Below are positions 20,397-24,562 of a DNA stretch of 24,562 nt, one piece after another. The position numbers were made by a program, and so were the translations under genes. Origin of the DNA: a virus. The first letter of the stretch is position 1. Every line of letters starts with the position of its first letter. The notes beneath the pieces are model-generated. The model ran no database searches, had not been told where the DNA came from, and saw nothing but the letters and a program-made list of their open reading frames with translations. The DNA is taken from positions 1 through 24,562 of IMG/VR virus record IMGVR_UViG_3300045421_000618; one strand, written 5' to 3'.

Positions 20397-22682
20397 ATGG
20401 CACGTACGATCCAAAGCCCCGGTGTTGAAATTAAAGAAGTAGACCTTTCATTAGCAGCTATAGGACAAGCTGCAACCACAGTTTTTGTACCTGGTTTTGC
20501 TTCAAGAGGTCCTGTTGCCGAGCCTTTTAAAATTGCAAGTATTTCACAATTTGAACAAATCTTTGGCCAACCCACAAATGCTGCTGAGAGATATTTTTAT
20601 CATACTGTAAAAGCAGTTTTTCAGAGCCCTGCTGATGTTCTTGTGTATCGCCTACCTTATGGTGGTGGCGCCGGAGTAGGTACAAGTCAAAATTTTAGTG
20701 CATTAGTATATCCAGTGGTTTCATATGTTAACAGTGCTTCAAGCACATCACTTACAACTGCAAATTCTCATTATTATTTTGGTAAACCGACACATGTAAG
20801 ATTATCTGAAGTAGAATATCTAGATATTTTAAGAGGTAACGCTTTTAATTGGAGCGCTGATACGGGTGGTGTTGCAACATTTGAAACTGTACCTTCTTTA
20901 AGTGCTGCTGGTTTAATTATTCTCAACAAATCGCAGTCATCTATTAATTCTCGTTACGAAGGTTATTATGTAGGTATCGTTGATAATACTAATCTTGATC
21001 CGGCTACTCCTTTTAACGATATAAATGCTATTAAAACAATTAATAATAGCAACCTATTTATCAATAACTATATTGATATACCTAGCGTTAGATTAAACTT
21101 CCCTCTCAGTGCTGCTCCCGCTGGTGTAGCCGGGAGTATATCAGAAGTACTTGAAAATATCCCTACATTTAATATTTATAATCCACAATTTAATGATACC
21201 GCTATTGTAGGCTTATTCAAACTACGTCAATCTATCTTTTCACCAGATACAATCGCTCTTGATTATGTTCTAGAAGAAGGCTTTATTGGTTCATTTGATA
21301 ATTTTAGGCAGATCAATAACGTAAATGGCGGACCACCCACCAGCTTCTTTTTAGAAAATCTTGATGATACGTCTTTAAATATAACGACGCTTGTTAATCC
21401 CTATATTTCTAATAAAGCTACAACAACATGGTTAGATCTCTCTGGTATACCTTCAAAAATGGTAAGGTTCTTGAGTGAACCCATAGCAACTCCGAAAGTT
21501 GATGAAAGTGCAGATGAATATGAAACCCGTCTTGGCGCTCCTTCCGCATCTTTACAAGCTTTTATTAATACATACGGTACAACAAACGCATTGTTTTCAC
21601 TAGGCGACTACGAGAGCACAGATCTTACTACTAAGGTTATTGGTAATGTTCCTGCTAAATTAGTAGCAGCCTTTGATAAACTTGAAAATGCAGATGTATA
21701 TCCGATTAACATAACGGTTGAAGCCGGCTTAGGTACCGTTTATATCAATTCGTTTAACCCATTAACAGACGGTTACTTCGATGATTCTATTGTATACGGT
21801 GCGATCAACGCGTTAAGTGCATCCGATCTTCGAGTAATTCCTTCTGTCATACAAAATTATTTAGGTGTTGCAAATGAATTTATTAACTTTGCTTCTAACA
21901 AGCGTAAAGATCATATTTATATTGCAGATCCTATTACAAATATTTTTGTACAGGGACTTAATGTTAAGACGCTAGATGATCCTACAAAGAGCTTTTCAAC
22001 AAATATCTACTGGCCTTTACGTAATCAATTTAATGCCATTAATACAAACTATGCTTGTACCTTTGCAAATTGTGGTCGGACGGTAGATGTTATTACAAAT
22101 CAACAAATCTGGGTACCGTTCTCTGGATTTGCTGCTGCTAACTTTGCAAATACAGACTCAACATATCAGCCTTGGTATGCACCTGCAGGATTTACACGCG
22201 GTATTGTAACAGGCCTTAATGATTTAGCGTTTTATCCGAAACAAAAACAGCGCGATCAGTTGTATAAGATCGGTATTAATCCGATTGCGTTCTTCCCTGC
22301 CGAAGGATTCGTAATCTTTGGTCAAAAGACCCTGCAGCAAAAGCCCAGCGTATTTGATCGCATTAACGTCCGTAGGTTATTCTTAAGCTTAGAGAACAGA
22401 ACACGTGAGACCGTCAAGTTTTTTGTGTTCGAACCGAATACACTGTTTACACGTACTAATGTGGTTAATACAATCACACCGATATTTGATAATGCAAAGA
22501 ATACACAGGGTATATTTGATTACTTAATTATCTGTGACGAACGTAATAACACACCAGAAATTATTGATGACGGGGTACTTGTAATTGATATTTATGTGAA
22601 GCCGGTACGTACAGCAGAATTTATATTATGTAACTTCTATGCTACGAGAACTGGTACAAACTTCCAGGAGATCGTAACGTAA
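20397..22682 (+). CDS. 18: Tail sheath protein (T4 gp18-like)
   Basis: Contractile sheath subunit that surrounds the tail tube and contracts to drive it through the host envelope. The N-terminus MARTIQSPGVEIKEVDLS and VFVPGFASRGPVAEPFKIASISQFEQIFGQP match the sheath family's conserved opening. The C-terminal domain has GRTVDVITNQQIWVPFSGFAAANF, PWYAPAGFTRG, NDLAFYPKQKQRDQLYKIGINPIAFFPAEGFVIFGQKTLQQKPSVFDRINVRRLFLSLE, the hallmark sheath core, ending in TRTGTNFQEIVT. At 761 aa it is somewhat longer than T4 gp18 (659). The inserted middle region is poorly conserved and may be a surface-exposed protrusion. It has its own late octamer. Confidence 0.95.
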   Translation: MARTIQSPGVEIKEVDLSLAAIGQAATTVFVPGFASRGPVAEPFKIASISQFEQIFGQPTNAAERYFYHTVKAVFQSPADVLVYRLPYGGGAGVGTSQNFSALVYPVVSYVNSASSTSLTTANSHYYFGKPTHVRLSEVEYLDILRGNAFNWSADTGGVATFETVPSLSAAGLIILNKSQSSINSRYEGYYVGIVDNTNLDPATPFNDINAIKTINNSNLFINNYIDIPSVRLNFPLSAAPAGVAGSISEVLENIPTFNIYNPQFNDTAIVGLFKLRQSIFSPDTIALDYVLEEGFIGSFDNFRQINNVNGGPPTSFFLENLDDTSLNITTLVNPYISNKATTTWLDLSGIPSKMVRFLSEPIATPKVDESADEYETRLGAPSASLQAFINTYGTTNALFSLGDYESTDLTTKVIGNVPAKLVAAFDKLENADVYPINITVEAGLGTVYINSFNPLTDGYFDDSIVYGAINALSASDLRVIPSVIQNYLGVANEFINFASNKRKDHIYIADPITNIFVQGLNVKTLDDPTKSFSTNIYWPLRNQFNAINTNYACTFANCGRTVDVITNQQIWVPFSGFAAANFANTDSTYQPWYAPAGFTRGIVTGLNDLAFYPKQKQRDQLYKIGINPIAFFPAEGFVIFGQKTLQQKPSVFDRINVRRLFLSLENRTRETVKFFVFEPNTLFTRTNVVNTITPIFDNAKNTQGIFDYLIICDERNNTPEIIDDGVLVIDIYVKPVRTAEFILCNFYATRTGTNFQEIVT

Positions 22683-22684
22683 GG

Positions 22685-22692
22685 GATAAATA
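22685..22692 (+). promoter_or_regulatory. Late-type octamer of gene 19, predicted leaderless
   Basis: GATAAATA with an ATTTT spacer, 5 nt before ATG 22698, lies 3 bases after the sheath stop. Confidence 0.62.
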
Positions 22693-22697
22693 ATTTT

Positions 22698-23246
22698 ATG
22701 GCCGATGTAAATCAACTTATAACCGACTTTTACAGAGTAGCAACATCAAGAGAATTTGCACGCGACTTTAATTTTCGTGTATTAAACATTAACGCCGGTG
22801 GTGCCAGTGGCGTAACATTCGATAACAACGATTTAGTCTATATTAAATCAACTTCATTACCAGCGCGTTCAATTACAAATATTACGGTTCCTTACATGGG
22901 TCTCAATTTTAATATACCAGGTACTGCAACATACCCGGGGAGCGATGCATGGGACGTAACGTTCTATGCAGATGCAAATTCCCAAATTCGTCAAAAGTTT
23001 GAACAATGGACAAGAGACACGTTTGATGATGCCACCAGCACGGGAAATTATTTTACACCAAACCAAACATCTGTTATTGACTTGGTACAGCTTGACAATC
23101 AGTTGAACCGTGTACAGCAGTATCAGTTAGTTGGTGTTTCCCCTCGTCAAGTAGGTGCACTTACATATAATATTGCTACCGGTACAGGCGATACAATAGA
23201 ATTTACAGGTACATTAGCCTATCATTACTATAGAATTGTGAGCTAA
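22698..23246 (+). CDS. 19: Tail tube protein (T4 gp19-like)
   Basis: Major inner tail tube subunit through which DNA is ejected. It opens MADVNQLITDFYRVATSREFARDFNFRV, with the gp19-type tube strands PARSITNITVPYMGLNFNIPGTATYPGSDAWDVTFYADANSQIRQKFEQW (the F-x-D...W motif of this fold) and a closing segment LVGVSPRQVGALTYNIATGTGDTIEFTGTLAYHYYRI. At 182 aa it is close to T4 gp19 (163). It has its own leaderless-type late octamer, 15 nt after gp18, so sheath and tube can be made at independent rates. The position directly after sheath is the standard T4 order. Confidence 0.93.
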   Translation: MADVNQLITDFYRVATSREFARDFNFRVLNINAGGASGVTFDNNDLVYIKSTSLPARSITNITVPYMGLNFNIPGTATYPGSDAWDVTFYADANSQIRQKFEQWTRDTFDDATSTGNYFTPNQTSVIDLVQLDNQLNRVQQYQLVGVSPRQVGALTYNIATGTGDTIEFTGTLAYHYYRIVS

Positions 23247-23258
23247 TTAGGTTTCCCT

Positions 23259-23266
23259 AATAAATA
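23259..23266 (+). promoter_or_regulatory. Late-type octamer for 23272, predicted leaderless
   Basis: AATAAATA lies 5 nt (ATTAG) before GTG 23272. A short inverted repeat precedes it. Confidence 0.6.
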
Positions 23267-23271
23267 ATTAG

Positions 23272-24165
23272 GTGATATCGGACCCGAATAGTTCCTTTCT
23301 AGGAGGAATTTCACAAAATCTTAATCAGTTTACTTTTGCACCTCAGTTCGCTAGTTTATTTGGTTTTAATCTCCCTGCTGTACCTATTATAAGCGTACGA
23401 GATTATTTCTTAGTACAAATGGAATCTTGGTTTTCTTCTATACCAACATCAACACAATGGGTAATGGTAGTAGATAATTACCCTAAAGCATTACGCACAA
23501 GTATTATACAAGGCTTAGAACGTATAGATGGCGGGCGTCGAGGGTTTGATATAAACCCGGCAACAACTCTTTTGAATAGTTTATTTTATCAAAAGATAAT
23601 TGGGTGCTTATTTGCTAGTTCTATAACACTACCATCAGAAGAATTTGATCCCGAATCCGTTTCAGTTTCTAATAACCGTGGTTATTTACCTGGTGTATTA
23701 GGAGGCCCTAGAACGAATACCCCTAAAACTTTAACAATTGATTTTAGAGAAACCAATACATCGTTTATAGACTTTGTCATACGTCCTTGGACAATTTTAG
23801 CTTCACATTACGGAATGGTGGCTCGCCCGGGCGATAATGGGCAGCGCAAAGATGATAAAAATATTAAATGTAATATTCAAATTTTTCAATATACACGCAC
23901 ATTGAGAGCTATTTCTATGATTCCTCGTAAGATATGGACGTTTTATAACTGTATTCCCTACAATATTGGTGAGGAAACATTTGATTATGATACCGATAAA
24001 TTAGATATCTTTAGTACTAGATGGACATTTTCAAATTATACTGTAGAAAATAACAATTATTTAGCCTTAGCAGACATTATTAACCGTATTCAGCAGGGTG
24101 CTATACCGCGCGTTACAACATTTCAAAATGGTATTGGTAGTATTAATCCCATAGGATTTATCTAA
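23272..24165 (+). CDS. Tube-fold baseplate/tail protein (gp54-like)
   Basis: Probable tube-initiator or baseplate-tube junction protein of the T4 gp54/gp48 group (tube-fold proteins). An N-terminal helical part precedes the beta core: CLFASSITLPSEEFDPESVSVSNNRGYLP, then TLTIDFRETNTSFIDFVIRPWTIL, whose F-R-x-x-x-x-x-F...W layout matches gp54 and the two other tube-fold proteins here. SMIPRKIWTFYNCIPYNIGEETFDYDTDKLDIFSTRWTFSNYTV matches the C-terminal strands (T4 gp54 HTAVMFTGCIPISVSAPELSYDGDN). At 297 aa it is near gp54 (320). The start is GTG; there is no alternative near it and no SD. Confidence 0.82.
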   Translation: MISDPNSSFLGGISQNLNQFTFAPQFASLFGFNLPAVPIISVRDYFLVQMESWFSSIPTSTQWVMVVDNYPKALRTSIIQGLERIDGGRRGFDINPATTLLNSLFYQKIIGCLFASSITLPSEEFDPESVSVSNNRGYLPGVLGGPRTNTPKTLTIDFRETNTSFIDFVIRPWTILASHYGMVARPGDNGQRKDDKNIKCNIQIFQYTRTLRAISMIPRKIWTFYNCIPYNIGEETFDYDTDKLDIFSTRWTFSNYTVENNNYLALADIINRIQQGAIPRVTTFQNGIGSINPIGFI

Positions 24166-24170
24166 ACCCT

Positions 24171-24178
24171 AATAAATT
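24171..24178 (+). promoter_or_regulatory. Late-type octamer for the last gene
   Basis: AATAAATT (ending T instead of A) lies 5 nt before ATG 24184, with no -35 box. Confidence 0.5.
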
Positions 24179-24183
24179 ATTAC

Positions 24184-24562
24184 ATGGGTGATTTTTTCTT
24201 TAATGGCTATGCTCCTACCCTACAAAAGGACATTAAGTTAAAAGAACTTTCGTTTGCTCAATACAAAACTCTTAACAAGTTTATTACTAACAACAACGAT
24301 ACGCATATTTCTGATTATTTTACAAAAATTTTACAAGAAAATATAGTAGAAAAAGATGTCTTATCGCAGTTAACTAGCTATGACAAATTTTGTTCATTAC
24401 TAATGCTTAGATGTATATCTGTTTCTCCTAATGTTGAGTACAAAAAAGAGGGCGGTAACTACAAATTCCCTCTTATACCCTTTCTTCAACAGTGTCTTGA
24501 CATTAAAACAGAGTTTTCAAACGAAATAAATATAGATAATATTTCTTTTTTACTTGGTCTTC
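24184..24562 (+). CDS. Partial late gene, possible baseplate hub/assembly protein
   Basis: The frame stays open to the window end (about 126 codons), so the C-terminus is missing. The visible part reads MGDFFFNGYAPTLQKDIKLKELSFAQYKTLNKFI, then a charged helical stretch and YDKFCSLLMLRCISVSPN. The pattern of an initial K-E-L-S-F-x-x-Y, followed by DKF...LL-LR, recalls the T4 baseplate hub-assembly group (gp26/gp51 type, T4_baseplate family) of marine myoviruses. I hold this loosely. It has a late box 5 nt upstream and follows the tube-fold genes, which fits a baseplate role. Confidence 0.75.
   Translation, partial: MGDFFFNGYAPTLQKDIKLKELSFAQYKTLNKFITNNNDTHISDYFTKILQENIVEKDVLSQLTSYDKFCSLLMLRCISVSPNVEYKKEGGNYKFPLIPFLQQCLDIKTEFSNEINIDNISFLLGL

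Noticed and set aside
21165-21185. Minus-strand TATAAATA-TTAA-ATG inside the sheath gene as a late antisense start
   Set aside because: The ATG is followed at once by a TAG stop.
23246-23261. Perfect 6-bp inverted repeat (ATTAGG / CCTAAT, 4-nt loop) between gp19 and the gp54-like gene, considered as a terminator
   Set aside because: Short, AT-containing stem with no T run on either strand; it overlaps the stop codon and the next late octamer, so a chance palindrome is as likely.

Overview
This window looks like part of an AT-rich, T4-like myovirus genome (Straboviridae/Kyanoviridae-like or pelagiphage-like), probably infecting a marine bacterium. It carries a nearly T4-ordered replisome: the DNA polymerase gp43 C-terminus, UvsX, gp41 helicase, gp32, the gp45 clamp and gp61 primase. 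It also carries a morphogenesis block: gp14-like neck protein, gp17 large terminase, gp18 sheath, gp19 tube and a further tube-fold/baseplate protein. The host cannot be fixed from sequence alone. The low GC, an encoded bS21 and the scarcity of Shine-Dalgarno (SD) sites fit an AT-rich marine host such as SAR11 or a member of the Bacteroidota, but this is inference.

Layout. Positions 1-2890 hold the polymerase tail, a small conserved phage protein with a strong terminator behind it, UvsX, and a QueC-type 7-deazaguanine synthase. An inverted single gene (2880-3752) follows, then a GATase-II / glycosyltransferase / gp41 helicase cluster (3788-6500). Positions 6536-8566 hold a DHH phosphoesterase, a small unknown, a ribosomal protein bS21 homologue and a possible helicase loader. 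Positions 8597-13728 hold gp32, an unknown, the clamp, unknowns, an SDR sugar-nucleotide enzyme, unknowns and primase. Positions 13721-17975 mix inverted late genes (including a gp14-like neck protein) with a forward cluster of small overlapping unknowns. Positions 17994-24562 hold gp17, a tube-like protein, gp18, gp19, a gp54-like tube-fold protein and a truncated baseplate-type gene. No gap exceeds 85 bases, and I see no tRNA, IS element, CRISPR array or attachment site.

The most unusual feature is gene expression. About sixteen genes are preceded by a promoter-like box at an almost fixed distance from the start codon. Replication-side genes (602, 1063, 3788, 6536, 8597, 14573) have TTGA(A/T)(A/T) - 15/16 nt - TAAAAT-like boxes. 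Structural and inverted genes have a T4-late-type octamer (TATAAATA or close) with no -35 element. In both classes the box ends about 4-7 nt before the start codon, so the predicted transcription start falls on or within about two bases of that codon. This predicts leaderless mRNAs. The only convincing SD sites found (7447 and 16687) belong to internal operon genes. The phage also encodes its own bS21, a 30S protein located near the anti-SD, which makes phage control of SD-independent initiation a testable idea.

A second theme is possible DNA or tRNA modification. QueC and a free-standing class-II glutamine amidotransferase lie close together. These are the two halves of the fused Gat-QueC linked to archaeosine-type (G+) modification. 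They are followed by a glycosyltransferase that forms a tight cluster with the replicative helicase.
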